Assembly (NCBI GenBank): GCA_947683425.1
Contig: CANTUQ010000119.1
Span: 5,977,001 to 6,041,000 of the forward strand
Direction of reading: 5' to 3'
DNA length: 64,000 nt
DNA from: Excoecaria cochinchinensis
Taxonomy: Eukaryota; Streptophyta; Magnoliopsida; Malpighiales; Euphorbiaceae
Shown: in pieces, positions 34,772-44,632 of the stretch
Layout: each line of letters opens with the position of its first letter
How positions within the stretch are numbered: the stretch's first letter is position 1
Translations under genes and position numbers: made by a program
Notes under the pieces: generated by a model
What the model saw: the letters and a program-made list of their open reading frames with translations, nothing else
The model's database searches: none
Told to the model about the DNA's origin: nothing

Positions 34772-35625
34772 GAGATGCGGCATGCTTTGGCTACAACCCC
34801 GGTTTGAAGTGTGGTATGCTTTGACCGTAGCTTCGATCTGGTGAGACACAGCATGCTTTGGCTACAGCCTCGATCTGGTGAGATGCAGCATGCTTTGGCT
34901 ACAGCCTCGATCTGGTGAGATGCAGCATGCTTTGGCTACAGCCTCAATCTGGTGAGATGCAGCATGCTTTGGCTACAGCCTTGATCTGGTGAGATGCAGC
35001 ATGCTTTGGCTACAGCCTCGATCTGGTGAGATACAGCATGCTTTGGCTATAGGCTCGATCTGGTGAGATGCAGCATGCTTTGGCTACAACCTCGATCTGG
35101 TGAGATGCAGCATGCTTTAGCTACAGCCTCGATCTGGTGAGATGCAGCATGCTTTGGCTACAGCCTCGATCTGGTGAGATGCGGCATGCTTTGGCTACAG
35201 CCTCGATCTGGTGAGATGCGGCATGCTTTGGCTACAGGCTCGATCTGGTGAGATGCGGCATGCTTTGGCTACAGCCTCGATCTGGTGAGATGCAGCATGC
35301 TTTGGCTACAGCCTCGATCTGGTGAGATGCAGCATGCTTTGGCTACAGGCTCGATCTGGTGAGATGCAGCATGCTTTGGCTACAACCTCGATCTGGTGAG
35401 ATGCAGCATGCTTTGGCTACAGCCTCGATCTGGTGAGATGCAGCATGCTTTGGGTATAGCCTCGATCTGGTGAGATGCAGCATGCTTTGGCTACAGGCTC
35501 GATCTGGTGAGATGCAGCATGCTTTGGCTACAACCTCGATCTGGTGAGATGCAGCATGCTTTGGCTACAACCTCGATCTGGTGAGATGCAGTATGCTTTG
35601 GCTTCAACCTCGGTTTGAAGTGTGG
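34772..35625 (-). repeat. 37-bp tandem array, about 21-23 copies
   Basis: The unit GATCTGGTGAGATGCAGCAT plus GCTTTGGCTACAGCCTC repeats every 37 bp from about 34834 to 35612, with diverged half-units at both ends containing GGTTTGAAGTGTGG. Copies differ mainly at CAGCCTC/CAGGCTC/CAACCTC and GCAG/GCGG. It lies about 190 bp from the polypurine tract, in the 3' untranslated region. Not coding. Confidence 0.95.
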
Positions 35626-35997
35626 AAACTCCGCTGGGTTCCTTGTTCCAAAAGAGATCTTTTTAATCGATGTCTATATTCAGATCGATATTTCTCTATA
35701 CCTGTGTGATAAAAGATTTTGTTAGTTCATGTTTGAGTGGTCATCTTTTAACCTGTCTATTGATGGCGTGATCTTGCTTTATTTGCTATGCCATGTTTCA
35801 TATTTTTTTTTTTGTGTTACATAGTCATTTTTATTGACATATAAGTAAACATGAGGACATACACTTTCTGTGATGTGATAAAACAATCGAATGATCATGC
35901 AAAAATGAAATAAAAGTTTCACTAGAAATGTCATTTTTGTACAGTGCATATACAAAATAAAAAATTTACAATAGATAAAAAAATAACTCCCTGAAGA
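35626..35997 (-). other. RT8 3' untranslated stretch between sense extra ORF and tandem array
   Basis: 372 bp, T/A-rich on the plus strand; no feature recognised beyond a short T run near 35800. Confidence 0.5.
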
Positions 35998-38004
35998 TCA
36001 GAGAGGTGTGTAGTCTGAGGGCTCATCGGGATCCTCGTCATCCGAAATGTGCACGGTCCCTGGCGGTGGTGGAGGTGGAGCTGGCTGAGCCGTGGAGGAT
36101 CCTGCCTCGTGGTCATGGGCCCGCCTGAACCGGATCTGAGCGTAGCCATCCAAGAAGGGCTGGGCATAGGTGCTCATAAGCTCTAAGGTCTCAGAAACCT
36201 TATCTCCCAACTTCTTGAAGGCTTGGCTCAACTGAATGGTCTGCTCGCTGGCGGCCTTTCTCCTCTGCTCCAGGCTCTGCTCCGTCTACTCTCTAAACTC
36301 CCTCATGGTCTGAGAAAGAGGTGGGAGAATCCCCTCTATCGCCTGGACGCGGGATCTCAGAGAGTCGAGTGACTCATCAATCATCTGCAGGGTTATGTCA
36401 ACCCTCTGAGACGCCTGGTCCTGTGACGTCCTCAAATCATGAGCGAGCTGCTGCCTCAACTCCCTCTGCCCCTGAGCAATCTGCTCAATCATCCTCATCT
36501 GCTCCCCCCTGAAAGCCTCCAGGACCCGAGCCTGCTCATCCCTAAAAACCTCCAAAGCCCGAGCTTGCTCCCTAGTCGTATGCTCCATGTAGCCGGCCTG
36601 CTCTCGGGCCAAACGCTCCATCGACTGGGACTGCTCCTGAATGGCAGCCTGCTGGTGATCCAACCTCTCGTGAATAGCTCTGTCCCTCTCATCCTACCGC
36701 CGCTCTAAGGCTGTAAACATGGACGTAAGGAGCTGAGAGAAGTCAGGCTGCACAGGCTGCTGCGGTGCTGGCTCTGGCGGTGGTGCCGAGGAGGTGGATG
36801 CCCCTGGGTCACCTCGGGAGTATGGGTGGTATCTCTCGGAAGGCCCATGGATAGACCTCTGTACCCTGGCACTCGGTGATGGGACTAGAGTCGGTGCTCT
36901 GGATGCCGGTGAAGCGGCGAAGAGGTCGTCCATCTTGATCTCGAAGTCGAAGTCCGAGGGGGTCCTAGGCGACTCCTGCTGCTGTGGTGGAGGCACAGTC
37001 TGCGGCTGAGGAGGCTGATGCTCCGGCTGAGGCTGGGGCTCTGGCGGAGGCTGGGGCTTTGGCTGAGGCTCGGGCTGTGGAGGCTGCTCCTCCGGGTGCT
37101 CCGGGTGGTCTGGATCTGCACCTAAGGGTGGAAGCGAGAACAGTTACCGGGTCTCATGAATAGTCAACACCCTGTAGGCCTCTGCCTGGCCTGAAATCGG
37201 GGAGATCATCCCCATCTGTACTGCCGCCGCGGTGTCTACATGGATCCCCTCCGGCAAGGGCCCTCTCAACCTCTCGGGGTTAACCCCCAATCTCAAAAGT
37301 AACCGGGTGATGACTCCTCCTACCATCACCACCGGCGTCAACCCTCTGCTGACTCTGGTCAAGTTGGCCAAGATCTCGTGGCTAATATTAAGACGTTGGC
37401 CTGCCACCATAGCCCAGAGGCTCCAGATCTCGGCCGCGTTAAGCGACCCTGGATTACCAGCTCGACCGAGGTATGAACTGGAAAGCACTCTATGCAAATA
37501 CCGGAGTGCCTGAGACACCAGTACGGTGCTCTTCGCTGTATCGTGATCATACAGCACTCCCGATATGGTAATGGCCGCCAAATGGGCGCGTCTCATCGCT
37601 CGCCGCGGGATCTCGACCCCCTCCTCTCTAGGGAGCCCCATGGCCTGAGCAAACCTCTGCCTCGTGATACTGAAGTTGTCGCCGTCGAACCAAAACTGAA
37701 TCACCCTTGGGTCGGTATCTGCACTCTGAAAGTCGGCATAGCGGAGAGTGGCCAAGACCTGGCGGGTAGCCTCTGGAAACGTCTGGAAGGAGGGCTCAAG
37801 GAACTCCGTCCACCCAGCACCCTCGGCAAGTAGATCGAACTCTGGGGCCAACCCCAGGGCCTCTAGAAATGGGCGGGACACAAAACGACTAGCCCGAAAC
37901 TCTACCTGAGCCAACGCTCTATACCTCTGAGCCAACTCATCATCCATCCAATCCGGAGCTACAAGCTAGGGCTGGGCCTGCGGTACTCTACGTCTAGGAG
38001 GCAT
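35998..38004 (-). pseudogene. RT8 sense extra ORF (669 codons): Athila-ORF1/plant-transposon-like domain, Pro-rich linker, coiled coil
   Basis: A single reading frame from ATG 38004 to TGA 35998 with four in-frame stops (about 37968, 37144, 36694, 36286). Each fits one C-to-T change at a Gln codon. The N-terminal domain (codons about 20-285) is globular, with WTEFLEPSFQTFPEATRQVL, VIQFWFDGDNFSITRQRFAQAMGLP and SLNAAEIWSLWAMVAGQRLN. It resembles the Athila ORF1 / putative plant transposon protein families; this is by eye and uncertain. Then comes a Pro/Gln/Glu-rich linker (codons 290-340), a DFDFEIKMDDLF acidic patch, a Ser/Pro stretch, and a long heptad-rich helix (codons about 445-600; repeated EQAR-LE-F). 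The tail is acidic (DDEDPDEPSD). It lies downstream of integrase and on the same strand, but has its own promoter and leader intron. Confidence 0.75.
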
Positions 38005-38005
38005 C

Positions 38006-38708
38006 CTGCAAAAGGGAAGAGATTAAATATCGGAAATTTGGTAAAATAAATATTTTTAAACTTATTTCCAAGGTGAAGGCCAATTTAGGCCTTATCGGGC
38101 AATAGCGGCCCAAAACAAGATAGAGAATTGATAAAAAAAAAAATGAAAAGAGCTAACGTCCTATCTAAGGAAATAGCCTAATGTGCCTCGCACGCATCAT
38201 GGCAAAAACAACATGCAATCAGCATGGAAATAATTAAAGCGAACAAGAATGGGCTCTTCAGGTCCCAGGGCGTGCATTATATACAAAAATACTCGATTTT
38301 TGAATAAATGATAAAAATTTGGGCAGCACCCCGGCAGGGGTATGCCCAACCTCCTGCATAAAAAGGCAAAAATATAGGCCTCAGGCCTCAACAATAATAC
38401 ACGCATGTAAATGGGATGCACCCCGGCAAGAGTGTGCCCCCAACAACACAAAATAATGGCCTCAGGCCGCAAAAGAAATATATGCACAGAATCGTGCGCT
38501 AAAAAAAAGTAGTTCTAAAGCACCAAAATTATAGAAAAATTCTATTTCTATGTGATCATGCAAAAGTTCAGTTTTAAAAGAAAAAAAGGTAGCATTCCCC
38601 CTAATTTCTTAAGGCATCTAAAGCATTCTAATCACTCCTAAAGTTTAAAAGGAGAAGAAATGAAGAAATAAATTGAATAAAATTCAAAAGAAGTGGTTAT
38701 TTACTTAC
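38006..38708 (-). other. Predicted 5'-leader intron of the sense extra ORF
   Basis: Minus-strand donor GTAAGTAA at 38708 and acceptor CTTTTGCAG at 38006, with a pyrimidine-rich stretch before the acceptor. The ATG begins two bases after the acceptor. The 703-bp body has no frame in register with the ORF. Confidence 0.6.
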
Positions 38709-38906
38709 TTGGAATCGCGAGGAGCATAGAAACTGAAGAAAAATATACATATCACAGTGCCCGGTGAGTAGAAAATGCGAAAATATGAAGAAATCGCGAA
38801 AAAAGATGAAGAAATGCTTGAAAAAATGCCAAAAAAAACGCAAAGAAAAACGGTTTGGGAGAACAAATGAAAGGGACAGCAGCATTTTCACCGTCTGTCA
38901 CTCGCC
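38709..38906 (-). other. Predicted 5' untranslated exon of the sense extra ORF
   Basis: Begins about 25-30 nt after the minus-strand TATATAAG box. T-rich, with a short upstream ATG frame at about 38886. Confidence 0.45.
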
Positions 38907-39158
38907 CTTATATAGAATTTCGTGACCGACAGGCAGGGCGTCTGTAAAAGCGACCGACGGGCTGGCCGTCTGTCGCGCAATAAATGCAAGTTAATGAGCG
39001 TGATCAATGCAATGCTGACGTATGTGTCTGCCAGGTGGATTTATACCGACGGGCAGGCCGTCCCTATGGAGAGGCGGGCAGGCCGTCCCTTTGCACAGGC
39101 GGGCAGGCCGTCTCTGTAGAGAGGCGGGTAGGCCGTCGGTGACACTTCCCTATAAAAT
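38907..39158. promoter_or_regulatory. Divergent internal promoter with GTCGGT-N10-TATA on both strands
   Basis: Minus strand: GTCGGT (38930-38925), 10 nt, TATATAAG (38914-38907), facing the sense extra ORF. Plus strand: GTCGGT (39135-39140), 10 nt, TATAAAAT (39151-39158), facing the antisense ORF whose ATG is at 39225. The 235 bp between the boxes is filled with GACGGGC-GGCCGTC words, four of them in tandem at 39046-39140. The same words and spacing occur at the LTR TATA boxes. Confidence 0.65.
39046..39140 (+). repeat. 25-26-bp tandem repeat GGCGGGCAGGCCGTC, four copies
   Basis: Starts near 39046, 39072, 39097 and 39122; the last unit ends in the GTCGGT that precedes the plus-strand TATA box. 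Confidence 0.85.
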
Positions 39159-39224
39159 CTTACAAAATTTTGCTCTTTTTGTCTCTTCATCTTCCAGCGT
39201 TTTGCGCCTTTCACCTTTCTCAAC

Positions 39225-40586
39225 ATGTCTTCCCTTCTAACCCAAAAGATGCACCGTATCTTAGATGACAAACACATTTGGGAGGAAGGCGCCCTTTCCT
39301 CTCTGTCTGGGTTGAAATACCTGTGCCGGGTGAAAGTTGACCAGAACCTCCTGCTGGCGGCGTCCCACTTCTAGAACCCCCGGTTTCACGTCTTCCGGTT
39401 CACCTATCAGGAACTGTGCCCTCTGCCCGAAGAGTTAGCTGCCATTCTGGGAGCCTGGTTCCCTCCTAGCGCTCTGCCTTACATCCCCCGCTGCGGCCTA
39501 TTTCAGACCCGGGACATAGCCATGGCTCTGGGCATACCCTCTTCTGAGGCCGCCCGGCTGATTCCTCCAGGCCCTTCCTTTGCCCTGGGGCCACTGATCG
39601 AGGCTCTGGATTAGTTCACTGACATCCCCACCTATCGGGTAAGCATCACATTCCTGTATTGCATGGTAAACTTCCTCACTATTATTCCAGAGGGTTTGAC
39701 AGGTGATCCTCGCCTGTTCGGAGTCTTGAGCGACTTTCACTCGGGGTTATCACCTTTACCACTCATTCTGGCTGAAACCATTCTGGGCTTGGATGCTGTG
39801 AGCTCTGGATCCAGCACAACCTTTACCGGCAGCCCCTTATTGCTCCAGGTACGTCATTATTTTACAGGTAGTGCGTCCCTTATGGATTTTCACACTAGCT
39901 TTTCTTAGCGGGAGGTGCGTCCTTTCGGATTTTCACACAACCCTGTGCCTTATTTTTGCCTGAAGTAAACCCTACTTACTCCAGCGGCTTTTTTCTCTTT
40001 TTTTTCTTTTTCTTCTCTTCTTTCTTCTTTTCTTTCTTTTTTTTTTCTCTCTTTTTTTCAGATCTGGCTGCAAGAAAAACTGAAGATGCTGTCTGAACCA
40101 CCCCCTCACATTATTCCACAGTATTCGCCGAGCCACTTTCTACTGCGTCGACGACTTCATGGGTGTGCCACTGCTGGTGAAGGCATTACCAGATTTGGCC
40201 AGCTGTCAGACGATGACATCAGCTTTACATCTGCCTGGCTCCCACTGTCTCATGTAGTCATTGACGGGCCATCGGGGTGTGTTCCCCTCTGTGGGCTCCA
40301 TCGGGCCACCTTCTGCATCACTTCTCGATGTACACGCCAGCTCGAGACGACCCAGGATGTAGTGAGGGTTCCCTTGTCTTTTCGAGGAGGAGCTCTCTCG
40401 GCTGCGTTTGCTTCTCGGTATCATGAGCTGTGGGGCAGATTACCCGTGAAGACTGTTATCCCGAGGTTCGGCAATCATTCCGTGTCTTCGACTAGTGAGT
40501 ACAAGAAGTGGATCCTTAGTCCAGTGTCTGATAACAGGACTTGGGGGCTCAAGCATCTGGTTGGAGAGAGCAGCAGCAGGACTTAG
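39225..40586 (+). pseudogene. RT8 antisense extra ORF, two exons, plant-mobile-domain-like
   Basis: Lies on the opposite strand to gag-pol. Exon 1 is 39225-39848 (208 codons exactly) and exon 2 is 40062-40586 (174 codons plus stop); the intron is phase 0, and the frame is open in both exons except for TAG at 39372 and TAG at 39612, each fitting Trp to stop by one G-to-A change. Segments in order: KYLCRVKVDQNLLLAASHF, FHVFRFTYQELCPLPEELAAILG, ALPYIPRCGLFQTRDIAMALG, YCMVNFLTIIPEGLTGDPRL and, across the splice, LLLQ / IWLQEKL. The fold pattern (F-x-L-T-x-E-L-x-PLPEE, then L-Q-x-W-L-x-E) recalls the plant mobile domain; identification is by eye. The TATA box is 67-74 bp upstream of the ATG. Extra ORFs in either orientation are known in Tat elements. 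Confidence 0.75.
39849..40061 (+). other. Intron of the antisense extra ORF
   Basis: CAG/GTACGT donor, 213 bp, with a long pyrimidine tract (about 39986-40059) and TTTCAG acceptor. It separates codons without breaking them. RT1 and RT7 keep homologous copies of this intron sequence. Confidence 0.8.
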
Positions 40587-40976
40587 CTTAGTCTTCATAT
40601 GTATTTCTTTTGGTGCTACATTTCTTTTTAATGCAGAACTAGGAAATGACAAAAATGAGAAGAATAATATTCATTTTATTTCCCAAATTCGTGTACGTTT
40701 TCATACAGTTTCAGCATACATGATCAGTTTTGGCATTTACTCAGCTGCTTATGCGCTGTCAATACAAGGAATCAAATTTTAACAGCATCAACTCCTATTA
40801 CCAATCGGCCCTCTCGGGTTTTCACGATTGGACATTTTCTCTCATGCCTTTAATTTTTGCACAGGATGCCTTTTTTCGGTTTTCACCCTGTCGAGGTGCC
40901 CAATTTTAGCACAGCCGCCTTTTTTCGGTTTTCGACTTGCAGGGCATTTTATTCTCTTCTTTTTATTTTTGGGTCT
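40587..40976. other. RT8 spacer between integrase end and antisense ORF end
   Basis: 390 bp where gag-pol (minus) and the antisense frame (plus) converge. It contains two copies of CCTTTTTTCGGTTTTC (about 40866 and 40918). No gene recognised; possible shared 3' ends for the convergent transcripts. Confidence 0.5.
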
Positions 40977-41279
40977 TTAGCCATGGAACCTTTTGAGTCT
41001 GTCGACGTTGATCGGCTCTCTGAATTCGTTCCCATCACTATCCGACAAGATTGCAGCTCCTTTGGACAGCAGCTTCTTAAGGATATACGGCCCTTCCCAG
41101 GTAGGTCTGAATTTCCCTCTGACGTCTGGTATGCCTGGCCTCATCTGTTTGAACACCAAGTCTCCCTCTTTCAGCGGATGCTTTCTCACCTTCTTTCCAA
41201 AAGTTCTTGCCAGTCTCTTTTGGTAAATCTGGTTATGATAATAGGCTTTCAGCCTACTCTCATATAACAAGTTCAAGTG
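40977..41279 (-). pseudogene. pol: RT8 integrase C-terminal domain
   Basis: In frame with the integrase core after a TAG at 41280. Reads LLYESRLKAYYHNQIYQKR, then KKVRKHPLKEGDLVFKQ, RGKFRPTWEGPYILKKLLSKGAAILSD and NVDRLKRFHG, ending at a natural stop at 40977. This is the SH3-like GPY/F-type tail (here EGPYIL) that helps hold target DNA. There is no chromodomain after it, consistent with the Tat lineage. Confidence 0.9.
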
Positions 41280-43223
41280 CTATAGCCTCTGCCGCGCCCA
41301 TTCGGCCTCCGGGACTTGGGCTTCCATGACCACCCTCAGTGATTTAAGCTCTATCTCTACTGGCAATACTGCTTTCTTTCCGTACACCAGGGAAAATGGT
41401 GTAGCGCCTGTAGACATCCTCACCGTCCTTCTATATCCCCACAGGGCGAAGGGTAACTTTTCAGCCCAGTCTTTATAGGTTTGGACCATTTTGGACAGGA
41501 TCTTCTTCATATTCTTATTTGCGGCCTCTACTGCCCCATTCGCTTGCGGTCGGTAGGGGGAGGACTTATGATGCTCGACACCATACCTCTCGAGGAGCTT
41601 CCTGGTTTCTCCCATGAACTGCACCCCATTATCCGACACTATATGATGAGGAAGACCATATCTGCAGATCAGATTCCTCTTTATGAACTTGGCCATATCC
41701 CTCGCATCAATCTTCTTGAAGGATTCCGCCTCTACCCATTTGGTAAAATAGTCAATTGCGACTATGACGAATCGGTGCCCATTGGACACCGTAGGGCGAA
41801 TTTCTCCGATGATATCTATCCCCCAAGCAGCAAACGGCCAAGGTGATGTCAAGTTATGTAGCTCTGATACTGGCAGGTGTCTCAAGTCCGCGTATTGTTG
41901 GCACAACTGGCATTGTTTGACGTATCTCGAGCAGTCATTGTCTATTGTAAGCCAATAAAAGCCTTGTCTCATAATCTTCTTGGCCAAGGTCAATCCATTC
42001 ATGTGAGCCCCACAGACACCTGCATGGGTCTCCTCCATCACTTTGCGGGCTTCTTTTTCATTCAAGCACCTGAGCTGAATCCCGTCCGACTGCCTTTTGT
42101 ACAACACCCCTTTTAAGGATATGAACTGAGTAGATAGCTTACGGATCATCCTCTGGTCTTTTTCAGTGGCTTCTTCTGGAAATTTGTTGTTTTCCAAGTA
42201 ATTCATGATGTCAAAGTACCATGGTTTCCCATCTGCCACTCCTACCTCCACTACAGGCTTGGTTTCAAAACTGGGCTTATCAGAGCTCGAGATCAGCACT
42301 TGCTTCATAGCCACTCCTTCAGGGTTATCCCACATTGACACTAAGGTCGCCAACGCATCAGCCAAACGGTTTTCATCTCTCGGCACAAAGTGGAAGGTGC
42401 AAGTCTCAAACTGCCCACACATGTCTTTCAAATATTCAACGTAGGGCACCGGTTGTTCTTCCTTTACAGCCCATTCACCTCGGATCTGGTTAATCACCAA
42501 GGATGAGTCACCGAATACTTCTATGTTCTTTGCCCCCAATGCCGCTAAAGCTTCTAGCCCGAAAGTGCAAGCTTCATATTCGGCTTCATTGTTGGTTGCT
42601 TTGTATCTCAGCTTCTTAGCAAGGGGAAGTTTCTCATCATCTGGGGTTGTCAGGACGATTCCAATTCCGGCCCCTCTGTTATTCACTGCCCCGTCAAAGT
42701 GCAACTGCCATCCATAAACAGAAATCGCGACTAGGCTCTCATCAGGAAAGGTAAACTCGGGAGTGTCACCTTGAATAGGATGCTCAGCAAGAAATTCGGC
42801 TACGGCTCGCCCCTTAATAGTCTTGCGGGTGATGTATTGCACATCAAACTCCTGTAGCAAGAGCAGCCACCTCCCTATCTTTCCAAGCAAACACGGTGCT
42901 TCCTGCAAATATCTTAATGGATTCTGCTTGGCCACTGCTTGAACTTTGTACGAGTGGAAATAATGCCTCAGTTTCTTTGACGCCCAAATTACTGCCAAGC
43001 AAATCTTCTCTACTTCAGCATATCTTATCTCATAAGCCAAAAATTTCTTGCTAAGTTTGTAAATTGCAAACTCCACCCCAAATTCATCTTCTTGAGCCAT
43101 CATGGCGCCCACGGAACTGCCTTCTACTGCCAAATACAGGATAAACGGTTTAATTGGCTGCGGCGGCCTTAGCACTGGCAGATTCAACAGGTATTCCCTG
43201 ATGCTATAAAAGCTTTCTGGCAA
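41280..43223 (-). pseudogene. pol: RT8 RNase H, second (plant/archaeal-type) RNase H and integrase core
   Basis: 647 open codons. Residues about 25-150 are a degenerate gypsy RNase H (FILYLAVEGSSVGAMMAQ, ITRKTIKGRAVAEFLA). Residues 170-300 are a second RNase H with the D177, E213 or E215, D239, D289 active-site set (HFDGA, EAEYEA, FGDSSLV, NRLADAL). This extra domain marks the Tat lineage. Integrase: zinc-binding H400, H407, C438, C441; catalytic D470 (GIDIIGE), D531 (SDNG) and E566 (GAVEAANK), with 34 residues between the last two. The frame begins after a 1-bp deletion near 43222, in the QKAF segment that links to RT. It ends at TAG 41280 just before the C-terminal domain. Confidence 0.93.
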
Positions 43224-44620
43224 TCTTCGTTCCAGATCACAGGCTGATTCTTTCTAAGCAGCTTAAAAACGGGCTCGCATATTGAAGTGAGCTTGGCAAT
43301 GAATCGGCTAACATACTGCAGCTTGCCCAGGAAACTCCTAGCATCCTTCTCTTTTTACGGCACAGGCATCTCTCTGATGGCTTTCACCTTGTCCGGGTCA
43401 ATTTCTATTCCCCTCTGGCTGACGACATGTCCCAATAGTTTTCCTGAAGTCACTCCGAAAATACACTTCTTGGGGTTAAGTCGCAGATTATACTTGTCGA
43501 TCCTGGTGAAGAACTTCTCTAGAGCTTCAAAGTGTCCCTCTCGGGTGGCTGATTTGACCATCATGTCATCGACATACACTTCCACTTCTTTATGAATCAG
43601 GTAGCTCAGAATCTTGGTCGCCATTCTGTGGTATGTGGCCCCTGCGTTCTTCAGGCCGAAAGGCATGACTCGGTAGGCATAAGTCCCCCATTCTGTGATA
43701 AAGGCGGTTTTAACCCGATCGGCTATCTTGTTATGGATTTGGTTGTACCCCACATATCCATCTCCAAAGCTATACATCGCGCAATTGGCGACGCTGTCTA
43801 TTAACACATCGATATGGGGTAATGGAAAATCATCTTTAGGGCAGGCCTTGTTCAAATCTCGATAATCTACACACACCCTGACCTTTCCATTCTTCTTTGC
43901 TACAGGGACCACATTTGCCAGCCATGTAGGATACTGCACCTCAATGAGAAACTTGGCTTCTATCTGCTGCCGAATCTCCTCTTTGACCTTGTCAGCCCAT
44001 TCTGGCCTCAGCCTTCTCAACTTCTGTTTCATAGGCTTGCAATCTGGGTAAGTCGGGATGGCATGTTCTGCCACGTCTCGGTCAATTCCTGGCATGTCCT
44101 CATAGGTCCAGGCAAAGACCTTTTCATGTTTTCTTATTATTCTCTCAAATTTTTTTCTCTCCTCAGGAGTAATGTTTGATGCTATTAGAATTTCTCTCGG
44201 ATTTTCTGAGGTTCCAAGGTTAAAAGGCGTTGTATCAGTGGAATCGATGTCAAAAATTGATGGAGTATGATCATGTTCATGCATGTCAAAACCGTTAGAA
44301 ACATCGCACAAATAAGAGAAATTGTTTGCCTTATTGATAATATTATAATTGTCATTTACATCATAAAAGAGTTTGGGAATAAAAAGACAGTCTAAACTAG
44401 AGTCTTCTTCTGCCACTCCAGAGGTTGATGCCGTTGCAGCTTGTTCAACGGCTTCCTGATTTAGCAGAGGCCCCTCAGGCTCGTCGGAAGAAAATTTCAA
44501 ATTCTCCATTTTCAGCTCTAATTCTGTCATCTTCCCTTTCCCTTTCAGCCTGGCGGCTATCATCTTCTCAGTAACGACTTCCTCAAGCTCGCATCTGTCC
44601 CAAATGATACCCGGAGTCAT
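43224..44620 (-). pseudogene. pol: RT8 reverse transcriptase with pre-RT linker
   Basis: 421 open codons to a TAA at 43355, then about 43 codons to the frameshift. Order: Lys/Glu-rich linker, FDIDSTDTTPF, SNITPEERKKFERIIRKHEKVFAWTYEDMPG, then the RT domain from about codon 205: LRRLRPEWADKVKEEI, KNGKVRVCVDYRDLNKACPKDDFPLPHID (palm aspartate in DYRDLN), FGDGYVGYNQI, AFITEWGTYAYRVMPFGLKNAGATY, and the catalytic YVDDMMVKS at about 43560-43586. After the TAA, KEKDARSFLGKLQYVSRF follows as in other Ty3/gypsy RTs. Copies element RNA into DNA in virus-like particles. Confidence 0.93.
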
Positions 44621-44632
44621 AACTTCCTCATC

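Noticed and set aside
34772..35625. Possible CRISPR-like array (37-bp repeats)
   Set aside because: Repeats are directly adjacent without unique spacers; this is a plant tandem repeat in a retrotransposon 3' region.
36321..36708. Plus-strand frames opposite the RT8 sense extra ORF
   Set aside because: Shadow frames of the repetitive coiled-coil coding sequence on the other strand.
41481..43804. Several plus-strand frames opposite RT8 pol
   Set aside because: They are antisense shadows of RNase H, integrase and RT coding sequence, with no independent motif.
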